A stretch of 64,000 nt of DNA from an uncultured SAR86 cluster bacterium (GTDB lineage: Bacteria; Pseudomonadota; Gammaproteobacteria; Magnimaribacterales; D2472): contig CACELG010000001.1 in the NCBI GenBank assembly GCA_902560315.1, forward strand, positions 220,871 through 284,870. The letters run 5' to 3'. Shown piece by piece: positions 1 through 13,457 of the stretch (its first letter is position 1; each line of letters starts with the position of its first letter). The notes below the pieces were generated by a model. It did not search any database, was not told the DNA's origin, and worked only from the letters and a program-made list of their open reading frames with translations. A program made the translations under genes and the position numbers.

Positions 1-1226
1 ACAAAATGGAAGAACAACCTGGTGAAAAACCAACCCCTTGGATGTCTCTTTACAACAGACCAAAAAAACACCAAAAACAACTATCTTGTTTTATAACAAG
101 AACCAACAAAAAAACCCATCAAATAATTGAAAAAAATACACACCTTTCTGCAATGTACTCTGGAAATATAGTTGGAACCGGACCTAGATACTGCCCCTCA
201 ATTGAAGACAAAGTAAATAAATTTAAAAACAAAGAAAGCCACCAGATTTTTATTGAACCAGAAGGAATCAACAAAGACCTCGTTTACCCAAACGGAATAT
301 CAACAAGCCTCCCAAAAAAAACACAAGAGAGTTTTATTTATTCAATAAAAGGACTAGAGAATGCCAATATCACCGAGTATGGCTATGCTGTTGAGTACGA
401 TTTCATAGACCCGAGAAGTATAAAACAAAGCCTAGAAACAAAATTTTTCAAAAATTTTTATTTAGCCGGACAGATTAATGGGACAACCGGCTATGAAGAA
501 GCGGCGGCACAGGGGCTAATGGCAGGAGTTAATGCAGCAAGGTCAATCCAAAAAAAAACAGAGGTTGTTTTAGAGAGAAGCGAAGCCTATATAGGGGTGT
601 TAATAGACGACCTTACAAACCATGGAATAACCGAACCATATAGAATGTTTACAAGCAGAGCAGAACATAGACTCCTTTTATCACAAAACAACGCTGAGCA
701 AAGATTGCTGCTTAAAGCTTTTGGCCTAGGCTTGATTGAAAAAAACAGAAAAACAGAATATATAAAAAAAGAACATGAATATAAAGAGTTTATAAAAAAC
801 ACCCTGAAAAAAACAAAAACCAAGTCTTTTATAAACAACAAAAATGAGAAAATTGATTTACCAGAGAAAAAAAACATCATCGAATTGCTTAAAAGAACAG
901 ACATAGACAACAAAAAAATTTACAAAACAAAAACAAACGAAAAAAAGCTTTTTGAAAGAGCGGCAAGGGAAGCAAAATACGAAGGATATATCGAAAAACA
1001 ATTAAGAGAAATTAAAAAAACAAAAAAACAAAACAAGAAAAAAATTCCATCAAACCTTAACTATTTAAACATAGCCGGGCTTTCTAATGAAGTAAAAGAA
1101 AAACTCACAAACCAGAAACCAGAAACAATTGGTATGGCCTCAAGACTAGAGGGCGTAACCCCAGCGGCTGTTAATCTAATACTAATACATTTGAAAAAAA
1201 ACGAGCTGCAAAAACAAAATGCATAA
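1..1226 (+). CDS. mnmG: tRNA uridine-5-carboxymethylaminomethyl(34) synthesis enzyme MnmG, C-terminal part (5' end outside window)
   Basis: MYSGNIVGTGPRYCPSIEDKV, AGQINGTTGYEEAAAQGLMAGVNAA and RMFTSRAEHRLLLSQNNAEQRL motifs typical of MnmG/GidA; followed by rsmG-parAB. Confidence 0.97.
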   Translation, partial: KMEEQPGEKPTPWMSLYNRPKKHQKQLSCFITRTNKKTHQIIEKNTHLSAMYSGNIVGTGPRYCPSIEDKVNKFKNKESHQIFIEPEGINKDLVYPNGISTSLPKKTQESFIYSIKGLENANITEYGYAVEYDFIDPRSIKQSLETKFFKNFYLAGQINGTTGYEEAAAQGLMAGVNAARSIQKKTEVVLERSEAYIGVLIDDLTNHGITEPYRMFTSRAEHRLLLSQNNAEQRLLLKAFGLGLIEKNRKTEYIKKEHEYKEFIKNTLKKTKTKSFINNKNEKIDLPEKKNIIELLKRTDIDNKKIYKTKTNEKKLFERAAREAKYEGYIEKQLREIKKTKKQNKKKIPSNLNYLNIAGLSNEVKEKLTNQKPETIGMASRLEGVTPAAVNLILIHLKKNELQKQNA

Positions 1227-1806
1227 CCCGTTCACAAAAGAACAAAATGAAAAAATATCCACATTTATAGATCTCGCACTAGAATTCAACAAAACACATA
1301 ATATTTTTTCAAGAGAAGACAGCCAAGAGGTTTTTCATAAAGACATTCTTGATTGCCATCCGATAACCCAATACCTAAAAAAAGAAAAAACAGCCCTAGA
1401 CCTTGGTTCTGGAGGGGGTTTTCCAGGCATTCTTTTATCAATAACAAAACCAAAAAATAAAATATATCTTATAGAAAGCAGTGCTAAAAAATGCTATTTC
1501 CTAAGGTCTGTTGCCGACAAGCTTTCTCTAAATAACACAATCATAATTAATGAAAAAATAACGACAAACAACACGCTTGGAACATTTGATATCATCACAG
1601 CAAGAGCTTTTGCAAGCATAAAAAACATAATAGACCTTACTCAAAACAACACAAACAACAAATCCAAATATGTTTTACTAAAAGGCAAAGAACAAACCAT
1701 AAAACAAGAATTAAAAGACATAAACAAAAACACACATATATGTGAAATAATTAAACAAGAGCTAGGCCCAGAAGAAAGACATGTGGTTTTGATAAGAGAA
1801 AAATGA
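1219..1806 (+). CDS. rsmG: 16S rRNA (guanine(527)-N7)-methyltransferase RsmG
   Basis: LDLGSGGGFPGILLSI SAM-binding motif; position between mnmG and parA. Confidence 0.95.
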   Translation: MHNPFTKEQNEKISTFIDLALEFNKTHNIFSREDSQEVFHKDILDCHPITQYLKKEKTALDLGSGGGFPGILLSITKPKNKIYLIESSAKKCYFLRSVADKLSLNNTIIINEKITTNNTLGTFDIITARAFASIKNIIDLTQNNTNNKSKYVLLKGKEQTIKQELKDINKNTHICEIIKQELGPEERHVVLIREK

Positions 1807-2564
1807 ACAAAATAATAGCAATTGCAAACCAAAAAGGAGGGGTTGGCAAAACAACCACAGCAGTTAATCTTTCAGCAAGCCTCGCAGCAACAAAAAGAAA
1901 GGTTCTTTTAATTGACATGGATCCACAAGGAAACGCCAGCACCGCAGCAGGCATTCCAACAGAGGACTCGAACACTCTTTATGATCATTATTTTGATGCA
2001 ACTATAATCGAGGATTGCATATATCCAAGCAACGAGGGATATGACATTATCCCCGGGGGTGAAGAATTGATAGCGCTTGAGGTTTCAATTAGAAACGACA
2101 ACAAACAAGGGTTTCTTTTAAAAAGCCTAGAAGGTGTTGCTGATAAATATGACTACACGATTATTGATACCCCACCAACATTAAACCAACTAACAATAGA
2201 GGGTCTTTTTTGTGCATCTGGAACACTTATACCACTTCAGTGTGAGTATTATTCGTTGGAAGGGGTTGCTGGTCTTATGGCAACCATTCAAACACTTTCA
2301 GACAAAAACATGTCATCTAACAGGGTTATTGGTATTGTAAGAACAATGGTTGATATGAGAAACAACCTAGCAAAAGAGGTTTCTGATGAGCTGGAAAAGC
2401 ACTTTAAGAATTTGGTTTTTAATACACTAATACCAAGAAATGTAAAACTGGCCGAGGCCCCCAGCCATGGAATATCTGGTATAAAATATATGCCAAACTC
2501 TTATGGTGCTAAGGCTTATTTAGCCCTGGCTGGTGAGGTAATTAGGAAGGTGGAGTATGCCTGA
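1803..2564 (+). CDS. parA: ParA family chromosome partitioning ATPase
   Basis: IIAIANQKGGVGKTTTAVNLSASLA deviant Walker A; DMDPQGNAS; upstream of parB. Confidence 0.96.
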   Translation: MNKIIAIANQKGGVGKTTTAVNLSASLAATKRKVLLIDMDPQGNASTAAGIPTEDSNTLYDHYFDATIIEDCIYPSNEGYDIIPGGEELIALEVSIRNDNKQGFLLKSLEGVADKYDYTIIDTPPTLNQLTIEGLFCASGTLIPLQCEYYSLEGVAGLMATIQTLSDKNMSSNRVIGIVRTMVDMRNNLAKEVSDELEKHFKNLVFNTLIPRNVKLAEAPSHGISGIKYMPNSYGAKAYLALAGEVIRKVEYA

Positions 2565-3396
2565 AGACAAAAAAACATTAAACAAAGGACTAGATGCTTT
2601 GTTAGGTCAATCAAACACAAACCAAAGAGCGGTAAAAGAAATTGACCTAAACAAAATAAAACCTGGAAGATTCCAACCAAGATCAAATTTTGATAACGAA
2701 AAACTGGAAGAACTAACAGCCTCGATAAAAAACCAAGGGGTGTTATCTCCAATCTTAGTGAGAGAGCTCGGCTTAAATGAATATGAGGTTATTGCAGGAG
2801 AAAGAAGATTAAGGGCCTCAAGAATGGCTAAACTAAAAACAATTCCATGTTTGGTCGACCAAAAACAAGACCAAGATGCGTTGGTATCGGCCCTTATAGA
2901 AAACTTACAAAGAGAAGATCTTAACCCTGTAGAGGAGGCAAGAGGCCTAGACAGATTAAAAAGAGAATTTGGTCTAACCCAAGAAGAGGTTGCTACTTCT
3001 ACAGGAAAGGCTAGAAGCACTATAGCAAACTCCCTGAGGTTATTATCTCTTCCACCTAGGGTTCTGGATATGCTTTCGGCTGGGCAAATTGAAAAAGGGC
3101 ACGCTAAACTCCTTGCATCCCTTGATCCAGAAGAGGCAGAAAAAGCAGCCGAAAATATTATAAAAAACAAGCTTAGTGTCAAAGATCTAAACAAACTATC
3201 GAACCATAAAAAAACATCTAAAAGCGCTAATAAAAACAACAAAGACACAGATATTTTAAATATAGAACAAGAGATGTCTGGAGATTTTGGACATAAGATA
3301 GAAATAGAGTCAAAAAATAAAAAAAGCGGCAAAGTAAGTATTTTTTATAAGACCCTGGACGAGCTTGATATTATTATTTCAAAACTAAAAAAGTAA
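2557..3396 (+). CDS. parB: ParB/RepB/Spo0J family partition protein
   Basis: IKPGRFQPRSNFD, VIAGERRLRASRMA and ALIENLQREDLNPVEEA motifs. Confidence 0.96.
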   Translation: MPEDKKTLNKGLDALLGQSNTNQRAVKEIDLNKIKPGRFQPRSNFDNEKLEELTASIKNQGVLSPILVRELGLNEYEVIAGERRLRASRMAKLKTIPCLVDQKQDQDALVSALIENLQREDLNPVEEARGLDRLKREFGLTQEEVATSTGKARSTIANSLRLLSLPPRVLDMLSAGQIEKGHAKLLASLDPEEAEKAAENIIKNKLSVKDLNKLSNHKKTSKSANKNNKDTDILNIEQEMSGDFGHKIEIESKNKKSGKVSIFYKTLDELDIIISKLKK

Positions 3397-3427
3397 TTAA
3401 GGTTTAAAAAATTAAGATAAAAACAAC

Positions 3428-4731
<1,304 letters not shown>

Positions 4732-4739
4732 ACTTATAG

Positions 4740-4970
<231 letters not shown>

Positions 4971-4985
4971 GATAACAAATAAGAT

Positions 4986-5456
4986 ATGAATATAAACGCA
5001 ACCTTACTTGCTCAAGCAGTCGTAATGATTGTTTTTGTGGCTATATGTTGGAGATATATTTATCCTCCAATACTTTCGGTTATGCAAGAAAGAGAAAAAA
5101 AGATTTCCGATGGATTAGAGGCAGCCAAAAAAGCAGACGATTCTCTAGAGGAGGCCAAATTAGCTTTTGATAAGGAGTTAAATCAAGCAAAAAGTGAGGC
5201 CGCCGAAATTCTTGAGAAGGCAAACACTAGAGCGTCTCAGATTGTTGGAGACGCATCAAAGAAAGCAGAGTCTGAAGCAGAGAAAATAATGGCGTCAGCA
5301 TCAACGGCTATTGAGAATGAAACCAATAAAGCCAAAGAAGAACTGAGAGAACAAATGTCAGACATCATTATTGATACAACCCAAAAAATTCTAGGCGATG
5401 AGATCTCAAAAGAAAAACACGAAGCTATTCTCAAAAAAGCAGCAGAGGAACTATAG
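4986..5456 (+). CDS. atpF: F0F1 ATP synthase subunit b
   Basis: N-terminal TM plus long charged coiled coil; operon position. Confidence 0.95.
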   Translation: MNINATLLAQAVVMIVFVAICWRYIYPPILSVMQEREKKISDGLEAAKKADDSLEEAKLAFDKELNQAKSEAAEILEKANTRASQIVGDASKKAESEAEKIMASASTAIENETNKAKEELREQMSDIIIDTTQKILGDEISKEKHEAILKKAAEEL

Positions 5457-5459
5457 ATA

Positions 5460-5996
5460 ATGATTGAATTAACGCCTTTAGCTAGACCATATGCAAAAGC
5501 TCTTTTTGCCTCAGCTGTGGAGTCAAACAATCTTGATGAAATGGCAGAAGAACTTAAGATAATGGCTGCTGCTTCACAAACAAAAGGTGTTAAAAATACT
5601 ATAGAAAATCCTTCTTTATCAAGAAAAGAGGTTGTAAAAATTCTTGTTAAATTATTTGAAGAAAGCGCTTCCGATACTTTAATAAAACTTATTGAAATAT
5701 TGGCTGAAAACAAGCGTTTAAATTTACTTGAGCCCATATATTCTATTTACCAAAGCCTTCTAGAGAAACATAAAGAGCAAAATACAATTCAGGTTTATGT
5801 TGCTGTTGAACCTGGAGAGGAAGCTAAAAATAGCATAGAAAAAAAACTAAGATCAACATATGGCAAGGATGCCAACATTTATTTTTCAAAAGACCCAAAA
5901 ATGATGGGCGGCTTATCAATCAAGATAGGCGACGAAACACTTGACCTCTCTATTAGAGGAAAGGTCAACAAACTTGTAAACCAATTAAATTTTTAA
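5460..5996 (+). CDS. atpH: F0F1 ATP synthase subunit delta
   Basis: ARPYAKALFASA N-terminus, GGLSIKIGDETLDLSIRGKVNKL C-terminus. Confidence 0.95.
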   Translation: MIELTPLARPYAKALFASAVESNNLDEMAEELKIMAAASQTKGVKNTIENPSLSRKEVVKILVKLFEESASDTLIKLIEILAENKRLNLLEPIYSIYQSLLEKHKEQNTIQVYVAVEPGEEAKNSIEKKLRSTYGKDANIYFSKDPKMMGGLSIKIGDETLDLSIRGKVNKLVNQLNF

Positions 5997-6005
5997 GGTG
6001 AAAAA

Positions 6006-7550
6006 ATGAGTCAATTAAATCCATCAGAAATATCTAGCGTTTTAAAAGAGAAAATTGCTGGTCTGGATCTTTCTGCAGAAAGAAAAAATGAAGGTATTGT
6101 TGTTAGTGTGTCTGACGGTATTGTAAGAATACATGGCATGGGAGATGTAATGTATGGTGAGGTTATAGAGTTTGAAAATGGCACTAAGGGCATGGCTCTA
6201 AACCTAGAGCAAGACTCCGTTGGAGCGGTTGTCTTAGGAGATTATTTAGAAATAATTGAAGGTCAAAAAGCAGTTTGTACAGGAAAAGTTTTAGAGGTTC
6301 CAGTTGGTGAGGCTATGCTAGGAAGAGTAGTAAATACTTTGGGTGTTCCAATTGATGGAAAGGGTGAAATAAAAGCAGAAAATACTGCGCCTGTTGAGGT
6401 TGTTGCTCCAGGCGTTATTGCTCGTCAATCTGTTGATCAACCAGTTCAGATTGGCTTGAAAGCAGTTGATGCCATGGTTCCAATCGGTAGAGGCCAAAGA
6501 GAATTAATAATTGGAGACAGACAAACAGGCAAAACAGCTGTTGCAATTGATGCAATTATTAACCAAAAAGGAACTGGCATTAAATGTATTTATGTTGCTA
6601 TTGGTCAAAAACAGTCAACAGTTGCAAATGTTGTCAGAAAATTAGAAGAGTATGGGGCGATGGAGCATACGATAGTTGTATCAGCGACAGCTGCTGATCC
6701 TGCACCAATGCAATATCTTTCAGCATATGCAGGATGCACAATGGGAGAATATTTCAGAGACAAAGGAGAGGATGCATTAATTGTTTATGACGACCTTTCA
6801 AAACAAGCAGTTGCTTATAGACAGGTATCATTATTATTAAAAAGGCCTCCAGGCAGAGAGGCATATCCTGGAGATGTTTTTTATCTTCACTCAAGATTGC
6901 TTGAGAGAGCAGCCAGAGTAAATGCTGATTATGTTGAGCAAGTCACAGGTGGAAAAGTTAAGGGTAAAACAGGCTCATTAACAGCCCTGCCAATTATTGA
7001 AACCCTTGCAGGCGATGTTTCAGCTTTTGTTCCAACTAATGTAATCTCAATCACAGACGGACAAATATACTTAGAGACAGAATTATTTAATTCAGGGGTA
7101 AGACCAGCCATCAATCCAGGACTTTCAGTTTCAAGGGTAGGCGGATCAGCACAAACAAAGATAATGAAAAAACTGGCTGGTGGCGTAAGAACAGCATTAG
7201 CTCAATATCGTGAGTTGGCAGCTTTTTCACAATTTGCTTCTGATTTAGATGATGCAACAAAACAACAACTTGCCAATGGTAAAGCCTTTACTGAGTTATT
7301 AAAGCAAAAGCAATATGCTCCAATGAGTGTTGCACAACAAGCATTAAGTTTGTTTGCTGCTGATAGAGGTTATATGGCTGATGTTGAAGTTGATAAGATT
7401 TTAGCTTTTGAAGAAGCCCTTCATGGTTATTTATCTGCAGAAAAAGGCGAATTGGAAAAACAAATAAACTCAACAGGTGATTGGAGTGATGATATAGAGA
7501 GCCAATTCACATCTCTTGTTGAAGACTTCAAAAAGACACAGACTTTTTAA
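6006..7550 (+). CDS. atpA: F0F1 ATP synthase subunit alpha
   Basis: [15 protein letters not shown] Walker [11 protein letters not shown]. Confidence 0.98.
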   Translation: MSQLNPSEISSVLKEKIAGLDLSAERKNEGIVVSVSDGIVRIHGMGDVMYGEVIEFENGTKGMALNLEQDSVGAVVLGDYLEIIEGQKAVCTGKVLEVPVGEAMLGRVVNTLGVPIDGKGEIKAENTAPVEVVAPGVIARQSVDQPVQIGLKAVDAMVPIGRGQRELIIGDRQTGKTAVAIDAIINQKGTGIKCIYVAIGQKQSTVANVVRKLEEYGAMEHTIVVSATAADPAPMQYLSAYAGCTMGEYFRDKGEDALIVYDDLSKQAVAYRQVSLLLKRPPGREAYPGDVFYLHSRLLERAARVNADYVEQVTGGKVKGKTGSLTALPIIETLAGDVSAFVPTNVISITDGQIYLETELFNSGVRPAINPGLSVSRVGGSAQTKIMKKLAGGVRTALAQYRELAAFSQFASDLDDATKQQLANGKAFTELLKQKQYAPMSVAQQALSLFAADRGYMADVEVDKILAFEEALHGYLSAEKGELEKQINSTGDWSDDIESQFTSLVEDFKKTQTF

Positions 7551-7558
7551 TATAAATA

Positions 7559-9830
<2,272 letters not shown>

Positions 9831-9832
9831 AG

Positions 9833-10246
9833 ATGAGTACAATCAAAATAAATATAGTGTCATCAAGTGAAGAAATATATTCAGGTGAAGCTACTATGGT
9901 TTTTGCTACAGGCACCTTGGGTGAGCTTGGTATAGCCCCAGGACATACTCCTCTTTTAACTGGTTTAGCGCCAGGACCTGTTAGAGTTCAAAACGGCTCT
10001 GAAGAAGAAGCCTTTTTTTGCTCTGGAGGTTTTTTAGAGGTACAGCCAGACCTGGTAACAGTATTATCCGATACTGCAGAGAGGGCTGATAGCTTAGATG
10101 AGTCAGAGGCTATAAAAGCGAAAGAAATTGCAGAGCAAGAATTGGCAAATAAAGATGCAACGCTTGACTATGCAAAAGCTTCAGCGCAATTAGCTGAGGC
10201 AGTTGCCAGACTTAAAACTATTCAAAAACTTCGTAAAAAACAGTAA
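9833..10246 (+). CDS. atpC: F0F1 ATP synthase subunit epsilon
   Basis: N-terminal beta-sandwich GTLGELGIAPGHTPLLTGLAPGPVRV; C-terminal helices; operon position. Confidence 0.96.
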   Translation: MSTIKINIVSSSEEIYSGEATMVFATGTLGELGIAPGHTPLLTGLAPGPVRVQNGSEEEAFFCSGGFLEVQPDLVTVLSDTAERADSLDESEAIKAKEIAEQELANKDATLDYAKASAQLAEAVARLKTIQKLRKKQ

Positions 10247-10264
10247 GGTATATATTTAACCTTA
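10244..10264 (+). other. Small inverted repeat TAAGGT-N9-ACCTTA between atpC and glmU
   Basis: Perfect 6-bp arms overlapping the atpC stop and ending 4 nt before the glmU GTG. Confidence 0.3.
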
Positions 10265-10268
10265 TATT

Positions 10269-11624
10269 GTGAAGATTCATACTGTAATTCTAGCTGCCGG
10301 AGAGGGCTCTAGGATGATTTCAAATAAAGCAAAATCTCTTCAACCTATTGGCGGCCACTCAATGCTTAAAAGGATTTATGAAACTGTTGCTAACATCACA
10401 GATGAAACTTCTTTTGTTGTGGGATATGAAAAAGAATCAATAATCAAAGAAACAAAAAGCTTTGACGGAACCCTGCATATTAGCGAACAAAAAAAACCAA
10501 TCGGAACTGCTGATGCTGTTAAATCATCATTTGATTCTATTTCAGATGACTCTAAAGTTTTAGTTTTATACGGCGATGTCCCATTAATCAAGGAATCAAC
10601 TCTCAAAAACTTATTATCTTTGACTAAAGACAGTCTAACTATATTAACCACTGAGTTAGATGATCCTTTTGGTTATGGCCGAGTTAAAAAAGACATATCG
10701 GGCTCCGCCAAGGCAATAGTTGAAGAAAAAGATGCATCAGAAGAAGAGAAAAAAATAAAAGAGATTTTTACAGGCATTCTTTGTTGCAATAAGAAGCTAC
10801 TAGCAGAAGCCGTTAATGATGTTAATAATGAAAATGCAGCCAACGAGTTTTACTTAACCGATATAGTCTCTATAATTTGCAAGAAAGGGTTTAAAATTAA
10901 TACATGTATTGTGCCAAATGAAGAAGTTAAAGGCGCAAATACCAAGAAAGAGTTGTCAGAATTAGAAAGTATATATAGAAAAATGAAAGCAGAAGATTTA
11001 ATGAATATGGGGGTAACAATTTCTGATCCCTCCAGAATCGATATAAGGGGAGAAGTTTCTGTTGGAAAGGACTGTGAAATTGATATAAATGTAATACTTG
11101 ATGGAAATATAACTCTTGGAAACAATGTTTCTATTGGACCTAATACAATCTTAAAAGATGTTGATATTGGCGATAACACTTCTATAGAAGCTTTTTCACA
11201 CCTCGTATCCTCTAAAGTAGGTAAAGACTGCTCAATTGGACCATACGCAAGACTTAGAGAAGGAAGCCATATAGAGGATGCAGCAAGGATTGGTAATTTT
11301 GTTGAAACCAAAAAAACAAAAATCGGCAAGGACTCAAAAGCTAATCATTTTGCTTATTTGGGAGATGCTGAGATTGGAGCAGAATCAAATATTGGTGCAG
11401 GAACAATTACTTGTAATTATGATGGCAAAAATAAACATCAAACAAAAATAGGAGATAATAGTTTTATAGGAACGAACTCATCTTTAGTTGCTCCTGTGAC
11501 AATAGGATCGAATGCATACGTTGCAGCTGGCTCTGTGATAACAAAAGATGTGCCAGATAATGCTCTTGGAGTCGGAAGATCAAAACAAGACAATAAAGAG
11601 AATTGGTCTAAAAAAAAGGACTAG
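10269..11624 (+). CDS. glmU: Bifunctional UDP-N-acetylglucosamine pyrophosphorylase / glucosamine-1-phosphate N-acetyltransferase (GTG start)
   Basis: VILAAGEGSRMISNKAKSLQPIGG; left-handed beta-helix hexapeptides; NFVETKKTKIG, GAGTITCNYDG. Confidence 0.97.
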   Translation: MKIHTVILAAGEGSRMISNKAKSLQPIGGHSMLKRIYETVANITDETSFVVGYEKESIIKETKSFDGTLHISEQKKPIGTADAVKSSFDSISDDSKVLVLYGDVPLIKESTLKNLLSLTKDSLTILTTELDDPFGYGRVKKDISGSAKAIVEEKDASEEEKKIKEIFTGILCCNKKLLAEAVNDVNNENAANEFYLTDIVSIICKKGFKINTCIVPNEEVKGANTKKELSELESIYRKMKAEDLMNMGVTISDPSRIDIRGEVSVGKDCEIDINVILDGNITLGNNVSIGPNTILKDVDIGDNTSIEAFSHLVSSKVGKDCSIGPYARLREGSHIEDAARIGNFVETKKTKIGKDSKANHFAYLGDAEIGAESNIGAGTITCNYDGKNKHQTKIGDNSFIGTNSSLVAPVTIGSNAYVAAGSVITKDVPDNALGVGRSKQDNKENWSKKKD

Positions 11625-11627
11625 TAT

Positions 11628-13454
11628 ATGTGTGGAATAATAGCGGCTGCTTCGAATCGAAATGTAGGTAAACTGTTAGTCCAAGGCTTACATAAAATGG
11701 AATATCGAGGCTATGACTCTGCAGGAATAGCTCTTCATCAAATAGACAAAATTGCTCATTTAAGAACTCTAGGCAAAGTTAATTTGCTAGAAGAAAAAAT
11801 GATTGCTGAAAAACCAAAAAGCAAACTAGGTATTGCTCACACCAGATGGGCAACACATGGAGAGCCTTCTGAAGAAAATGCTCACCCACACAAGTCCAAT
11901 GAAAGGGTTTACATAGTTCATAACGGAATTATTGAGAATTATTTAGATTTAAAAGAATTTCTAAAAAAAGAAGGCTACACGTTCTCATCACAAACTGACT
12001 CTGAGCTCATTGCACATATGCTTGAATATTTTCTTAATAAAGGAAATTCAATGCTTGATTCAATGTACTTAACAAAAGAAAAACTGGAAGGGGCATATGC
12101 AATTGCAGCAATAGACAAAGAGGATGATAAAAATGTAATGATAGCAAGAAGCAAGTCTCCTCTTTTAATAGGGGTGGGAGTTGATGAGTTTTTGGCAGCT
12201 TCAGACCCATTAGCAATCGGACAATTAACTAATGAATTTGTTTTTCTTGAGGATGGTGATGTTGCTGAGCTTTCATCTGAAAGCTATACGATTTATGACG
12301 CAGAAAAGACAGAGGTTCAAAGAGAAGTTACACAGATTGATATTTCTAGCCAATCAACTTCAAAGGGCGACTATAAACATTTCATGGAAAAAGAAATTTA
12401 TGAGCAACCAGATGCTATCTTGAATACCATTGATGGAAGAGTTGGCGGAGAAGATGTTTTAGATAATATATTTGGGCTTGGATCATCTGAAATATTTGAA
12501 AAAGTTAAGAGAATTCAGATTGTTGCTTGCGGAACTAGCTTGCATGCTGGAAGAGTAGCCGCTAATTGGTTTTCATCGATTTCAGAATTACCAACGCAAA
12601 CTGATTATGCTTCAGAATACAGATATAGAAACCCTCATGTTGATGAAGATTCTTTATTGGTAACAATTTCACAATCTGGAGAAACCGCTGATACCTTAGC
12701 TGCACTAAGATATGCAAAAGAAAAAAACTATCTTTCAACTTTATGCATATGCAATGTCCCAACGAGCTCACTTGCTAGAGAATCTGACTATTCAATTTTT
12801 ACAAATGCCGGTCCAGAAATTGGTGTTGCATCAACTAAAGCTTTTACTACTCAACTTGCGGCTTTAATGTTATTAGCCTTATCTTTAGCAAAAAGTAGAA
12901 AAATAAATCCAAAATTAAGAACAAGAGTTATTACAGCCTTAAGATCTTTGCCAGATACGATTCAAGAAACCCTAAAATTAAAAGACACCATTTTAGAAAT
13001 TGCTCCAGAAATAGCTAACAAAGATAATGCATTATTCTTGGGTAGAGGGATTTTTTATCCGATTGCAAAAGAAGGAGCCCTAAAATTAAAAGAAATTTCA
13101 TATATTCATGCTGAAGCATATCCCGCAGGCGAGTTAAAACATGGACCACTAGCATTAATTGATGAGGAAATGCCAGTAATTGCTTTAGCGCCAGAGAGTG
13201 AAATCGCAGAAAAGCTTGTTTCTAACTTAGAGGAAGTTAAAGCAAGAGGTGGAACTATTTATGTGTTTGCTGATCCATCAATAACAATGGATTTGAAATC
13301 AGGAAAACTAATTAATATGCCAAAATGTGATTTTCTTCTCACACCAATTATTTATACGATTCCTCTTCAGATACTTTCTTATGAAGTTGCTTTGTTAAGA
13401 GGCACTGATATTGATCAGCCGAGAAACTTAGCGAAATCAGTTACTGTCGAATAA
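11628..13454 (+). CDS. glmS: Glutamine--fructose-6-phosphate transaminase (isomerizing)
   Basis: MCGIIAAASNRNVGKLLVQGLHKMEYRGYDSAGIA; LRGTDIDQPRNLAKSVTVE C-terminus. Confidence 0.98.
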   Translation: MCGIIAAASNRNVGKLLVQGLHKMEYRGYDSAGIALHQIDKIAHLRTLGKVNLLEEKMIAEKPKSKLGIAHTRWATHGEPSEENAHPHKSNERVYIVHNGIIENYLDLKEFLKKEGYTFSSQTDSELIAHMLEYFLNKGNSMLDSMYLTKEKLEGAYAIAAIDKEDDKNVMIARSKSPLLIGVGVDEFLAASDPLAIGQLTNEFVFLEDGDVAELSSESYTIYDAEKTEVQREVTQIDISSQSTSKGDYKHFMEKEIYEQPDAILNTIDGRVGGEDVLDNIFGLGSSEIFEKVKRIQIVACGTSLHAGRVAANWFSSISELPTQTDYASEYRYRNPHVDEDSLLVTISQSGETADTLAALRYAKEKNYLSTLCICNVPTSSLARESDYSIFTNAGPEIGVASTKAFTTQLAALMLLALSLAKSRKINPKLRTRVITALRSLPDTIQETLKLKDTILEIAPEIANKDNALFLGRGIFYPIAKEGALKLKEISYIHAEAYPAGELKHGPLALIDEEMPVIALAPESEIAEKLVSNLEEVKARGGTIYVFADPSITMDLKSGKLINMPKCDFLLTPIIYTIPLQILSYEVALLRGTDIDQPRNLAKSVTVE

Positions 13455-13457
13455 AAA

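Noticed and set aside
2607-3332. 241-aa minus-strand ORF antisense to parB
   Set aside because: parB on the + strand has clear family motifs; the antisense ORF is Ser/Phe/Leu-rich low-complexity translation typical of the mirror of an A-rich gene.
5237-5737. 166-aa minus-strand ORF across atpF/atpH
   Set aside because: Overlaps two well-supported ATP synthase genes and shows no recognisable motif.
10850-11329. 159-aa minus-strand ORF within glmU
   Set aside because: Antisense to the conserved GlmU hexapeptide domain; a by-product of codon usage.
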